From Halobacteriovorax marinus (lineage in GTDB: Bacteria; Bdellovibrionota; Bacteriovoracia; Bacteriovoracales; Bacteriovoracaceae), in NCBI GenBank assembly GCA_002163155.1, contig MAAO01000006.1, positions 930,001 through 994,000 of the forward strand: a stretch of DNA of 64,000 nucleotides. The letters run 5' to 3'. Within the stretch, counting starts at the first letter, position 1. Every line of letters begins with the position of its first letter. The notes under the pieces are model-generated. The model had not been told where the DNA came from. It searched no databases and worked only from the letters and a program-made list of their open reading frames with translations. Below, piece by piece: positions 18,042-25,819 of this stretch. A program made the position numbers and the translations under genes.

Positions 18042-19502
18042 ATGGAAGAAAGTTACCTGCACGCAATGGCCAGCATTCCTCTTGAAGATATAGTTAAAGA
18101 GGAATACAGAATCTATCAAATTTATACGCTTATGGATCGTGCTATTCCTTATTTAAAGGATGGTCTAAAGCCAGGGCAAAGAAGAATTCTTTTTACACTT
18201 TGGAAAAATCAATCCAAAGGGCTTATGAAAGTTTCCTCTGCCACAGGTTTGGTTTTAACTCTTCATCCACATGGTCCAGCCTCTGTTGAGTCTGCCATTG
18301 TTAATATGGCGCAAGATTATACCTTTTCAAATAACTATCCCCTGATTGATAAGAAGGGATACTTTGGAGAGAGAATGGAAACTTCTCCTGCGGCTTCAAG
18401 GTATATTGAGTGTAAGCTTGGAAAGATTTCTCAAATTTTACTCTTCGATGATATGAACCAAGTCGAAATGGTCCCTAACTACGATGAAAAAGTTATGGAG
18501 CCAGTGAATCTTCTTCCAAAACTTCCAATCATGCTAATGAACGGTGCTGAAGGAATTGGAACTGGATTTTCTTCTGTAATTCCTAGTTTTGGTCATAAAG
18601 AAATTATCGCTTCGATGATCAATTTTCTGGAGACTGGTAAAACTAAGAAATTAAAGCCTTTTAATAATGGTTACACTCTTCCAATTGAACGTGATGAAAG
18701 AGGACGTCTTCTTTTTAGAATGGGATTCGAGAAAAAAGGTGATAAAATTTTTATTACTGAATTACCTAGAGGTTACGACGCCGCTAAAACGTATAAATTC
18801 TTAGCTAAGCATATTGAAGCAGATTTTATTAAAGATTATATCGATTCGTCTGTTGATAACACTGTAAATATTGAACTGATCTTTAAAAGGGGAGTCGAAA
18901 GAACCCTTAAAGAAGTTATCAGTACAATGGGTACTATGGCGTCACAAGTTCCAAACTACACTCTTATTTCTGAGCGTGGAGTTAGGATTTTTGAAAAACC
19001 AGAAGAGATCATTGAAATTTTCTCAGGTCAAAGACTAGTTGTTGTAAGAAAGCGCTACGAATTAAGATGTAGTGATTTAGAACAGAAAATTATTCAAAAC
19101 AATGAAATTATAAAGTTCATTAAAAAGAAAGAATACGAAGTTGCCACCAAATCAAAGAACAGAAAAACTTTTGTAGAGTATCTAGGAAAGAAGAAATATG
19201 TTTTTTCTGACTACCTTGCAGATATGCCAATTTATAGAATGACTAAAGAAGAAGTGGCAAAACGTGTCCTTATGGTTAAGGACGATAAGAAACTCTTTGC
19301 TGAATATTCTAAGGTTGCTAAATCTCCAAAAATTATTAAGAAGAAATTGATCGAAGAGCTCAAAGACGTTGGTGAACAATTATCAAGCTGGCTAAGAGCA
19401 AAAGATAGAGAGCAAATTGAGCTTAGAAAGAAGATAGATAAGAAAACAGCAAAAGCAGCTGGTAAGAAAACTAAGAAGAAAGCAGTAAAAAAGAAAAGAT
19501 AA
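18042..19502 (+). CDS. Type IIA DNA topoisomerase, cleavage subunit without pinwheel domain (ParC/GyrA-like, divergent)
   Basis: A 486-residue A subunit: winged helix, tower and coiled coil, but no C-terminal beta-pinwheel domain (GyrA and ParC are 750-900). The catalytic tyrosine is Y121 in ASRYIE, preceded by R120. The segment NNYPLIDKKGYFGER resembles the NN-x-x-LL-x-x-x-G-x-FG-x-R block of eukaryotic and T4 enzymes more than the bacterial form. Ends in a short lysine-rich tail like its partner. The pair could be a decatenase or a predator-specific enzyme; whether normal gyrase and topoisomerase IV also exist cannot be seen here. Confidence 0.88.
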   Translation: MEESYLHAMASIPLEDIVKEEYRIYQIYTLMDRAIPYLKDGLKPGQRRILFTLWKNQSKGLMKVSSATGLVLTLHPHGPASVESAIVNMAQDYTFSNNYPLIDKKGYFGERMETSPAASRYIECKLGKISQILLFDDMNQVEMVPNYDEKVMEPVNLLPKLPIMLMNGAEGIGTGFSSVIPSFGHKEIIASMINFLETGKTKKLKPFNNGYTLPIERDERGRLLFRMGFEKKGDKIFITELPRGYDAAKTYKFLAKHIEADFIKDYIDSSVDNTVNIELIFKRGVERTLKEVISTMGTMASQVPNYTLISERGVRIFEKPEEIIEIFSGQRLVVVRKRYELRCSDLEQKIIQNNEIIKFIKKKEYEVATKSKNRKTFVEYLGKKKYVFSDYLADMPIYRMTKEEVAKRVLMVKDDKKLFAEYSKVAKSPKIIKKKLIEELKDVGEQLSSWLRAKDREQIELRKKIDKKTAKAAGKKTKKKAVKKKR

Positions 19503-19507
19503 TAAAG

Positions 19508-19533
19508 AAAGGAGCCTTAGAGCTCCTTTTTTT
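19508..19533 (+). terminator. Rho-independent terminator of the topoisomerase operon
   Basis: An 8-bp perfect stem AAAGGAGC/GCTCCTTT with a 6-base loop, followed by a run of T. Confidence 0.92.
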
Positions 19534-20200
19534 ATATTGCTTTTAGATGATTATTTTTAGTTCCATTTTCTAGCAAGCATTTATTATAGAGGTATGCTTG
19601 ATAGTTGAAGCATAAGTTTCTCGCTTCATTTACTCGGAACATCTTATTTTCTATTCTCTTAAAAAGTTCTTCCTTAGTTTCATCTCTTTGTTCAGTAGTG
19701 TAGTGATAATCAATGGCCTTCTCAAGACTTGAGAGGAACATAGGTCCATACATTCTGTGACCCCATAGATCCATGGCAATTAATTGATTCGTAAAATTAA
19801 TGGCCATTAAGTCTGCACTCAGAGAATTGCCTGTAGTGTACTCCTTAATTACCTCATTATATAAGCTTGAGGCGTATTGGCATTTAGAAGTAAAGTTAGA
19901 ATACATATTCCAATAACCAACGATTGAAAATGTTGTAAATATAAGAAAAGGTTCAACATCAATTCCAAAGAGAATTAGGTTAAAACTTGAAAAAATACTA
20001 TAGTAAATTGAAAAAATTGCAGCAGTAGTTAATGTGGCCCTAACCAAAAGAAAACTATTTCTTGGTCTGTTTTTAAAAAACATAAATCTAAAGAGAGCGA
20101 AGTTTTCTATTCCCCAGTGAAACCAGTCACTGACGTTTTGATGTCCACTTTCTTTTAAATATATTCGTTCAGGTATTTTCATTCGTAATCCATTGTTCAT
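19532..20200 (-). CDS. Hypothetical protein with two membrane segments
   Basis: Not recognised. 222 residues with an N-terminal cytoplasmic part, two adjacent hydrophobic helices (about 52-72 and 76-96) and a mostly helical soluble C-terminus. Two close Met codons (20200 and 20182) are possible starts; neither has a clear ribosome site, so the start is uncertain. Its stop lies at the base of the convergent topoisomerase terminator. No motif suggests a function. Confidence 0.6.
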   Translation of the reverse strand: MNNGLRMKIPERIYLKESGHQNVSDWFHWGIENFALFRFMFFKNRPRNSFLLVRATLTTAAIFSIYYSIFSSFNLILFGIDVEPFLIFTTFSIVGYWNMYSNFTSKCQYASSLYNEVIKEYTTGNSLSADLMAINFTNQLIAMDLWGHRMYGPMFLSSLEKAIDYHYTTEQRDETKEELFKRIENKMFRVNEARNLCFNYQAYLYNKCLLENGTKNNHLKAI

Positions 20201-20281
20201 CAGTTCAATGGTTTATCGGCTTTAAACTAAGTTTACTGAACATAATTTATGTTATTTTACTATTCTTCCGATTGGTAAGTT

Positions 20282-21715
20282 ATGAAATTTACTAAAACTA
20301 TACTTCTATTTTTACTTCTTCTTTTAATCTCCAGCTGTGAAGAGGGAGATGAATTAATTATAACTGTAACTGAAAACTCTGACTCAGTAGATATTTCTGT
20401 GGTAAATCCAGAAGACGTTACTCACATTGTAGATAGAAAATTATTTTTAAAAAAGTTTAAAGTCAAAGATCCACTTTACTTAGAAAATTTTGAAACCAGG
20501 TTTGAGCACTTTTCAAATGGAAAAGAATATTTCTTTGATGTAATTTCAGGTAAATGTTTTAATAAGTACGGAGAGTCGACTAGGGGAATTTCTAATTCTC
20601 TTGAGTGTAATGTTCCGGATACTGTAGATAGTGAAAACCATAATTTTTCAAAGTACGATTTTTTTGGAGCTGATGCTAGGAGTGCAAATTTAGATAATGT
20701 TGATGTTTCTCTTTATGACATGCTTTTTGCTGAAGTGAAGATGGATCAGCAAACACTTTTAAAAGATGACAAATCACCCTTTTATAAAATGTTTCAAAAT
20801 CATAAGAAGATATTCTTTCAACAGAAAAAATCGAGTAATTCATTTACAAAAAAATTGTCAAAAGCCTTTCTTAAAAAGAAGAGACTAAAGAAGCAATTTA
20901 AAAAAGCTAAGAATGATAAATCAAGACTGAAAATTACACTTATAATTGAACAGGTAAATAAATCTATTCGCTTGATGAAATTAAACCATAAAATTGCCCG
21001 TAAGAAATCGTCTAGACATTTAAAAGAATTGAAATGGATTTCTAAAGTGGATGAAATGTATGAGAGAAAAGACAGATTTATTTCTAGAAATAGAAGTTCA
21101 TATATATATGATGGAAGTTCTGCCCATAAGACTATAGCTTCAAACGAACTTATTGGTAATGCTAGATTTTCAATTTCTCTTTGGTTTAAGACTGACCTAA
21201 ACCAAGGGGATAAGAGATTGTTTAATTTGCACCGAGGAAGTCAGCCAGGAAGTGCCCTGAACTTGTCGTTAAAGACCGATAGAGTAGTTATGGGAGTTCA
21301 TGATGGAACAAGGTATGTTTCAAATGAATTAAACTTTAGTTACGACGATGATTTATGGCATCACTTTGCTGTGGTGAAATCAAATAATAAAATTACTTTA
21401 TATCTTGATGGAGAAAGACGCCTTGAATATTCAGGTAGTTTCTCTGGCCTTGGAAGTTATCCTGCAGTTTTTGGATCTTATGATGGAAGAGGTTACTTCT
21501 TTCAAGGAGAGTTGGATGAAGTCAGTCTTTGGTCAAAAGATCTAAATAAGAAAGATATCTCAGCTATCTTTAATTACGGGGAAGCCACAGATCTAAAGAT
21601 TCACTCAAAGGTTCCATATTTAAAAAATTGGTGGCGAATGGGGGATCATAAAAGGGATTCTGAAATTTCTTTATTTGATATGGTATCTAAAAAAATTGCT
21701 ACGAGTCTGAAATAG
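20282..21715 (+). CDS. Lipoprotein with C-terminal LamG-like domain
   Basis: A 477-residue lipoprotein: signal peptide with lipobox ISSC (C19). Residues 180-260 are very lysine-rich and helical. Residues about 265-450 form a LamG/concanavalin-like domain: FSISLWFKTD, then DDLWHHFAVV, KITLYLDGE and GELDEVSLWSKDL are its hallmark strands. Such domains bind carbohydrate or protein ligands at the cell surface; the ligand here is unknown. Its end overlaps the convergent TetR gene by 17 bases. Confidence 0.82.
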   Translation: MKFTKTILLFLLLLLISSCEEGDELIITVTENSDSVDISVVNPEDVTHIVDRKLFLKKFKVKDPLYLENFETRFEHFSNGKEYFFDVISGKCFNKYGESTRGISNSLECNVPDTVDSENHNFSKYDFFGADARSANLDNVDVSLYDMLFAEVKMDQQTLLKDDKSPFYKMFQNHKKIFFQQKKSSNSFTKKLSKAFLKKKRLKKQFKKAKNDKSRLKITLIIEQVNKSIRLMKLNHKIARKKSSRHLKELKWISKVDEMYERKDRFISRNRSSYIYDGSSAHKTIASNELIGNARFSISLWFKTDLNQGDKRLFNLHRGSQPGSALNLSLKTDRVVMGVHDGTRYVSNELNFSYDDDLWHHFAVVKSNNKITLYLDGERRLEYSGSFSGLGSYPAVFGSYDGRGYFFQGELDEVSLWSKDLNKKDISAIFNYGEATDLKIHSKVPYLKNWWRMGDHKRDSEISLFDMVSKKIATSLK

Positions 21716-22235
21716 TTTTTTGTTTGGACTCATAATAGTTAAAAACATCTGAAACATCATTTTGGTCAAGATTAAATGCAATAGAGCCTAATTCCAAAAT
21801 GTAGAGTTGTTTGACCTCTTTCTCTGTGAGCTCAGGGAAATCCCTTTTGAGAATGACAAAGAGCTCTTCCTCGGCCTTCCTAACGATTCTACCTAGCTCA
21901 CTGTCCTCTCTTTTTTTCAAGAAGAAGAGAACGAAGATAAAGGGCATAGAGTTTATTCTTTCTAAAACAAATTTCATTCTGTTAACAAGACCAAGTCTTT
22001 CAGAATTTCCAGTGTTAAATAAAACTTCAGTCACATAACGGAAAGCTTCTTCAAGAATAGTTTTCTTCTCTTTACCAAAGTAATAATAAATAAGAGATCT
22101 CGTCACATCTGCTTCTCTAGAAATATCCGATAGTGTCCATTTCAAATGGCCTTTGGAGATTTCCATCTTTAAAACTGCATGACAAATTTTGTGATAAACA
22201 TCTTCTTTTGTATTCATTAAGTCAGATTCTAACAT
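21699..22235 (-). CDS. TetR-family transcriptional regulator
   Basis: A 178-residue TetR regulator. The helix-turn-helix is SDISREADVTRSLIYYYFGK (about residues 38-57), typical of the family's N-terminal DNA-binding domain. The C-terminal ligand domain is not informative. Start uncertain between 22235 and 22217, neither with a clear ribosome site. It faces away from ihfA; the 180-base gap between them is the likely site of its own promoter. No neighbouring efflux or degradation gene suggests a target. Confidence 0.82.
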   Translation of the reverse strand: MLESDLMNTKEDVYHKICHAVLKMEISKGHLKWTLSDISREADVTRSLIYYYFGKEKKTILEEAFRYVTEVLFNTGNSERLGLVNRMKFVLERINSMPFIFVLFFLKKREDSELGRIVRKAEEELFVILKRDFPELTEKEVKQLYILELGSIAFNLDQNDVSDVFNYYESKQKTISDS

Positions 22236-22415
22236 ATGAATATTAGGTTTTTGGAAAAATATGCCGGAGTATTCTGGTAGGGTAATGACGATTTACTAAA
22301 CAAAATGGGAAAAAACGTATCTTATTAATATTTATATAGTAATCCATTTGCTTCTTTGTTAACCTATTAATATATTAGGATTTTTAAGTACCAGACTTTA
22401 ATTCACGGAGGAAGT

Positions 22416-22829
22416 ATGAGTCTTACTAAAGCCGACATTGTTGAGCGTGTATATAAGGAAGCTGGATTTTCCAAGAAGGAAGCAGCCGATCTTGTTGATC
22501 TTGTATTCAAGGTTATTAAAGATACGTTAGCAAGAGGCGAAAAAGTGAAGATTTCGGGTTTCGGAAATTTTTCAATCAGAGACAAGGCAACGAGAGTAGG
22601 TCGTAACCCCCAAACGGGTAGCGCTATGGAGATCTCAGCTAGACGAGTTTTAACTTTTAAACCTTCACAGGTTTTGAAAGAGGACGTGACAGCTAGATTT
22701 TCTCATAGGCTAGACGACAAAGGAAATGAAGATACATCTCTTCCTGCAAAGGAAGGAACTTCACGAGCTCTCAGTTCATTTATGAATAATACTGAGGACA
22801 TCAATGGCGATGACCTCGACTTTGATTAG
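22416..22829 (+). CDS. ihfA: Integration host factor alpha-type DNA-bending protein with acidic tail
   Basis: A 137-residue HU/IHF protein. Residues 1-95 are canonical IhfA: TKADIVERVY, GEKVKISGFGNF and GRNPQTG in the DNA-intercalating arm, where the proline sits. A further 40 residues, Ser/Asp-rich and ending DINGDDLDFD, exceed the usual length of about 95-100. A strong ribosome site (GGAGGAAG) stands 5 bases upstream. Followed by a MerR gene, the arrangement ihfA-merR seen in many Proteobacteria. Confidence 0.92.
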   Translation: MSLTKADIVERVYKEAGFSKKEAADLVDLVFKVIKDTLARGEKVKISGFGNFSIRDKATRVGRNPQTGSAMEISARRVLTFKPSQVLKEDVTARFSHRLDDKGNEDTSLPAKEGTSRALSSFMNNTEDINGDDLDFD

Positions 22830-22834
22830 ATACT

Positions 22835-22862
22835 AGCTCCTCAGGGAGCTTGTGATCTTTTA
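22835..22862 (+). terminator. Hairpin between ihfA and merR (attenuator or weak terminator)
   Basis: Stem AGCTCC/GGAGCT with loop TCAG at 22835-22850, followed by only a short T tract before the AGGAG ribosome site of the next gene. It may reduce read-through rather than stop it. Confidence 0.45.
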
Positions 22863-22871
22863 GGAGAGATT

Positions 22872-23303
22872 ATGGGTGCTCAGATAGAGATTCCAAATAA
22901 ATCGCATTTTAAATTAAATGAGGTGTGTTCTTTGACTGGCGTAAAACCCTATGTTCTTAGATTTTGGGAATCTGAATTTGATCATATCTCTCCAATTTTA
23001 TCTTCTTCTGGTCAAAAGCTTTTTGAACATAAAGATATCGAAGCCATTGCTTACATTAAGAAATTATTATTTGATGATAAGTTGACTATTGAAAAAGCAA
23101 AAATGGAATTAGATTTACATATGTTTTCAGAAGCTGGAAATGATTTTTCTACTGAAGAGATAGTTGAAGCTCAAGTTTCAAGTGAACGATTTGTTAGAAA
23201 TTTATCTGATTCTGATATTCAAAAATTAGTTATGGCAAAAGCTAAACTAAGTTCTTTGATTTCAAGTGTTGATTCTCTCAAGCAAAGAAACGATTGGCAT
23301 TAA
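22872..23303 (+). CDS. MerR-family regulator (ihfA-linked type)
   Basis: A 143-residue protein with the MerR helix-turn-helix: FKLNEVCSLTGVKPYVLRFWE (residues about 12-32; the VLRFWE stretch marks the IHF-linked subfamily), then the wing and the recognition FEHKDIEAIAYIKKLL. The C-terminal part is short and has no metal-binding cysteine cluster, so a metal sensor is unlikely. Ribosome site AGGAG lies just upstream. Its last 42 bases overlap the convergent ispA gene. Confidence 0.85.
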   Translation: MGAQIEIPNKSHFKLNEVCSLTGVKPYVLRFWESEFDHISPILSSSGQKLFEHKDIEAIAYIKKLLFDDKLTIEKAKMELDLHMFSEAGNDFSTEEIVEAQVSSERFVRNLSDSDIQKLVMAKAKLSSLISSVDSLKQRNDWH

Positions 23304-24209
23304 ATTATTATTTGAATGCCTTTCTATGTTTGTTTTTCCTGAAACCACCATTGTTTCTATCTTTTTGAAGTAATTCTTTAGGACCGATTTAGTTGTTGTA
23401 AGCTCTTCTTTGTTTAAAGTCGTATCTATAATAGATAGGTTTGTAACAAGAGACTCAAAACAATTTTTTCCGAATTTTCCTAACCATGGGTTTACTGCGC
23501 TTTCGTGACTCGAGAGTTCATCATCAACTAGTTCAGTTAGATCGTCGAGTAGTTGAAAGACTATTCCAATTGCGTGTCCTAATTTGAATAATGTCTTAGA
23601 AGTTTCATAAATATTTTCACGATTCTCTGCATGAGAGCTGGACCAGTAGCCAAGTAGCAGAGATGTTTGTATGAGTCTTGCTGTTTTTAGTTGATGTGTG
23701 AGAATCAGGCTTTCAAAAGACTTTGTCATTTCTTCACTTAGGTCGAGAAACTGTCCTTGGATTAGTCCTTTTGGACCGAGTGCCCAGCTGAAAAATTTTA
23801 ACATTATGGATAGGTTCTTTCCCGAGTACTTAGAGAGAAGTGCAAAAGAAGCAGTTTGTAGTCCATCTCCTGCTAGTAGCGCCTTCCATTCTGAAAATGC
23901 TTTATGTGTTGCGGGTTTTCCTCGTCTTATGTCATCATCATCCATGCAGGGGAGATCGTCGTGAAGTAGTGTGTAGGCGTGATGAAGCTCAACTGCTGAG
24001 CTTAGGTAGTTGACTTCATTTTTTGGATTGTTTAAAAAATCTAGGTCATGTGAGTTATTATAATCAGCAAAGATTGAGCTAACAAGCTGTGGCCTAAAGG
24101 CTTTACCTGGGGGAAGAACTCCATAGAGGTAAACTTCCTTAAACTGTTGTTTTGGTAGAACGCTATTTAAGTGAATTTCGATATTATTTACTATTGTTTC
24201 GATGTTCAT
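23262..24209 (-). CDS. ispA: Polyprenyl synthase (farnesyl/geranyl diphosphate synthase type)
   Basis: A 315-residue short-chain trans-prenyl synthase making isoprenoid diphosphates from IPP and DMAPP. The first aspartate-rich motif is DDLPCMDDDDIRRG (about 98) with two residues between the first and second DD groups, the bacterial FPP-synthase form; the second is LLDDLTELVDD (about 218). The conserved GKxxRP motif appears as GKAFRPQL (about 34). It follows the type II secretion genes by 57 bases on the same strand, probably read partly by the same transcript, without functional link. Confidence 0.9.
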   Translation of the reverse strand: MNIETIVNNIEIHLNSVLPKQQFKEVYLYGVLPPGKAFRPQLVSSIFADYNNSHDLDFLNNPKNEVNYLSSAVELHHAYTLLHDDLPCMDDDDIRRGKPATHKAFSEWKALLAGDGLQTASFALLSKYSGKNLSIMLKFFSWALGPKGLIQGQFLDLSEEMTKSFESLILTHQLKTARLIQTSLLLGYWSSSHAENRENIYETSKTLFKLGHAIGIVFQLLDDLTELVDDELSSHESAVNPWLGKFGKNCFESLVTNLSIIDTTLNKEELTTTKSVLKNYFKKIETMVVSGKTNIERHSNNNLMPIVSLLERINT

Positions 24210-24266
24210 TCTTGGCCCTTGTTATTTTAACAACCTAGCAAAAGGACCACTTAATGAAAAGGTGAG

Positions 24267-25199
24267 TTATTGGAAACTAGGTCTTGGAGCAGAGAGTTTA
24301 CCTTTTAGGTTAAACTTATAAAATCCTTTGTCAGAAGGCTTTTTGCCACCCAGCAGCATGTTTAGTATTCCAAAATTTTCTAGAAACTCAGGAGAGAATT
24401 TGATATCTCCATTCAGATCGAGAGCAGAATTTCTTATATTGTGTGGGTTGAGTTTAATTTTTCCATCGATTTCAGCTAGAATAGGTGCATCAGCATTACC
24501 AATTCTAATGTCTTGAATATCAAGCAAGTTTTTAGCATTTATAGAGGCCTTAATTTGTATCACTGATATTGGAAGATTTGGTAGATCAAACCCACCAAGG
24601 TTTTGCGGTGGAATGTTTAAATTTTGTGAATTTACGAATAGGTCTCCAGAAATAATATTATTTCCTTTAAATTTTAAGACAGATTCTATTTCTATATCTC
24701 CAGTGAACTTTAATGATTTAGAACCAAGAACTTTTACTAGAGTATCGTGTGAGATAGAAGACTTTTCTATTTTTACGGCATGACTTGTTAGACCAATTGT
24801 AGGGTATATATTTAAAACACTAAACTTGTGTTTAATTTTTGCATGAAGTTTAACTCCAAGGGGCCAAAAACTAGGAGACTGAACTTTTACAATAAGATCT
24901 TTAAGTTTTAATGACGCAGCAGGATTATTAAAGCAAATTCCACTAACAACTGGTTTCTTAATAATTATTTTTGGAAAAAACCATTCAAACTTTAATTCAT
25001 CATAGGTAATGGGACAGGCCCTATTCGAAGAAAGAGCTTTTGCCACATGAGATTTAATAATATTGTCTAGTGGAAAGTTAAAACAAAAGGCTAGAAAAAA
25101 TAAAGCTAACGCTCCAATAATGACCTTCGAAAAGAACATTTTTTTTTGAGAATAGATTTCATCAGGAAGTTCGTTGGGTTGAACTTTTAACTTCACCAT
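24267..25199 (-). CDS. gspN: Type II secretion protein GspN
   Basis: A 310-residue inner-membrane protein with one N-terminal membrane helix (about 27-48) and a periplasmic part. The part reads as the AsmA-like beta-rich GspN fold (e.g. GDIEIESVLKFKGN, then DLNGDIKFSPEFL). Assigned GspN from its position directly after gspM, whose stop overlaps its ATG by 1 base, and from overall architecture. GspN is missing from many type II systems and is thought to be an accessory of the inner-membrane platform. Ends 57 bases before ispA. Confidence 0.8.
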   Translation of the reverse strand: MVKLKVQPNELPDEIYSQKKMFFSKVIIGALALFFLAFCFNFPLDNIIKSHVAKALSSNRACPITYDELKFEWFFPKIIIKKPVVSGICFNNPAASLKLKDLIVKVQSPSFWPLGVKLHAKIKHKFSVLNIYPTIGLTSHAVKIEKSSISHDTLVKVLGSKSLKFTGDIEIESVLKFKGNNIISGDLFVNSQNLNIPPQNLGGFDLPNLPISVIQIKASINAKNLLDIQDIRIGNADAPILAEIDGKIKLNPHNIRNSALDLNGDIKFSPEFLENFGILNMLLGGKKPSDKGFYKFNLKGKLSAPRPSFQ

Positions 25200-25816
25200 T
25201 ATTTACCGGCCTTTCCATAATGAGTGAATTTTACTACTCCACTGATAAGTTCTTTCTTATTGTCACGCTTTAAACTAATTTCAAAAATTTTTACTTTCTC
25301 TGACTGAAGTAGTCCTAAAATATAATCTGACAAATTCTTCGAAGTAAACTTTGAAATTTTAATGGTAGCTTCTGATTTTGATATATTTCCAGATTTTTCA
25401 AGTGCTTCAAAACTGAGAACATTAATAGAATTAGTATCAATGCTCTTTCTTTGTGCGAGCCTTTTAAGTCTAGTTATGAGTGCTCCCTTATTGTTAATTT
25501 GATGGGGAGAAATGATTCTTCTTCCAACAGTTTCAACTTCACTCTTCTTTGAAGTGTAATACTCTACTTCTGTTAAAATTTGTTCCTTAAGTTCTATTTT
25601 AGATCTTAGTATTGAGTTTGAAATACTCATGATCATGAGAGCGAATAGGGGAAGCGCAATAAATACATAGGATGATGTTTGACTAAGGATTTTTAATTGA
25701 TGTTCACTTAAAGAATTAAGTGTCTCATTTATCTTTAATCTAAGTTGACTCTCTTTAGCAGCATCTAGTTGTCTAAAAATGAAGTCATCAAATTGTTTAA
25801 TTAGTATCTTTCTCAT
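25199..25816 (-). CDS. gspM: Type II secretion protein GspM
   Basis: A 205-residue protein with one membrane helix at about 50-70, a short coiled segment, and a C-terminal domain (about 105-200) of ferredoxin-like pattern typical of GspM, which pairs with GspL in the inner-membrane platform. Sequence similarity across this family is low, so the call depends on membrane topology and on gene order between gspL (3 bases) and gspN (1-base overlap). Confidence 0.8.
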   Translation of the reverse strand: MRKILIKQFDDFIFRQLDAAKESQLRLKINETLNSLSEHQLKILSQTSSYVFIALPLFALMIMSISNSILRSKIELKEQILTEVEYYTSKKSEVETVGRRIISPHQINNKGALITRLKRLAQRKSIDTNSINVLSFEALEKSGNISKSEATIKISKFTSKNLSDYILGLLQSEKVKIFEISLKRDNKKELISGVVKFTHYGKAGK

Positions 25817-25819
25817 CTC

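Noticed and set aside
17706-18119. Minus-strand phenylalanine-rich frame
   Set aside because: It is the antisense of the lysine-rich tail of the topoisomerase gene.
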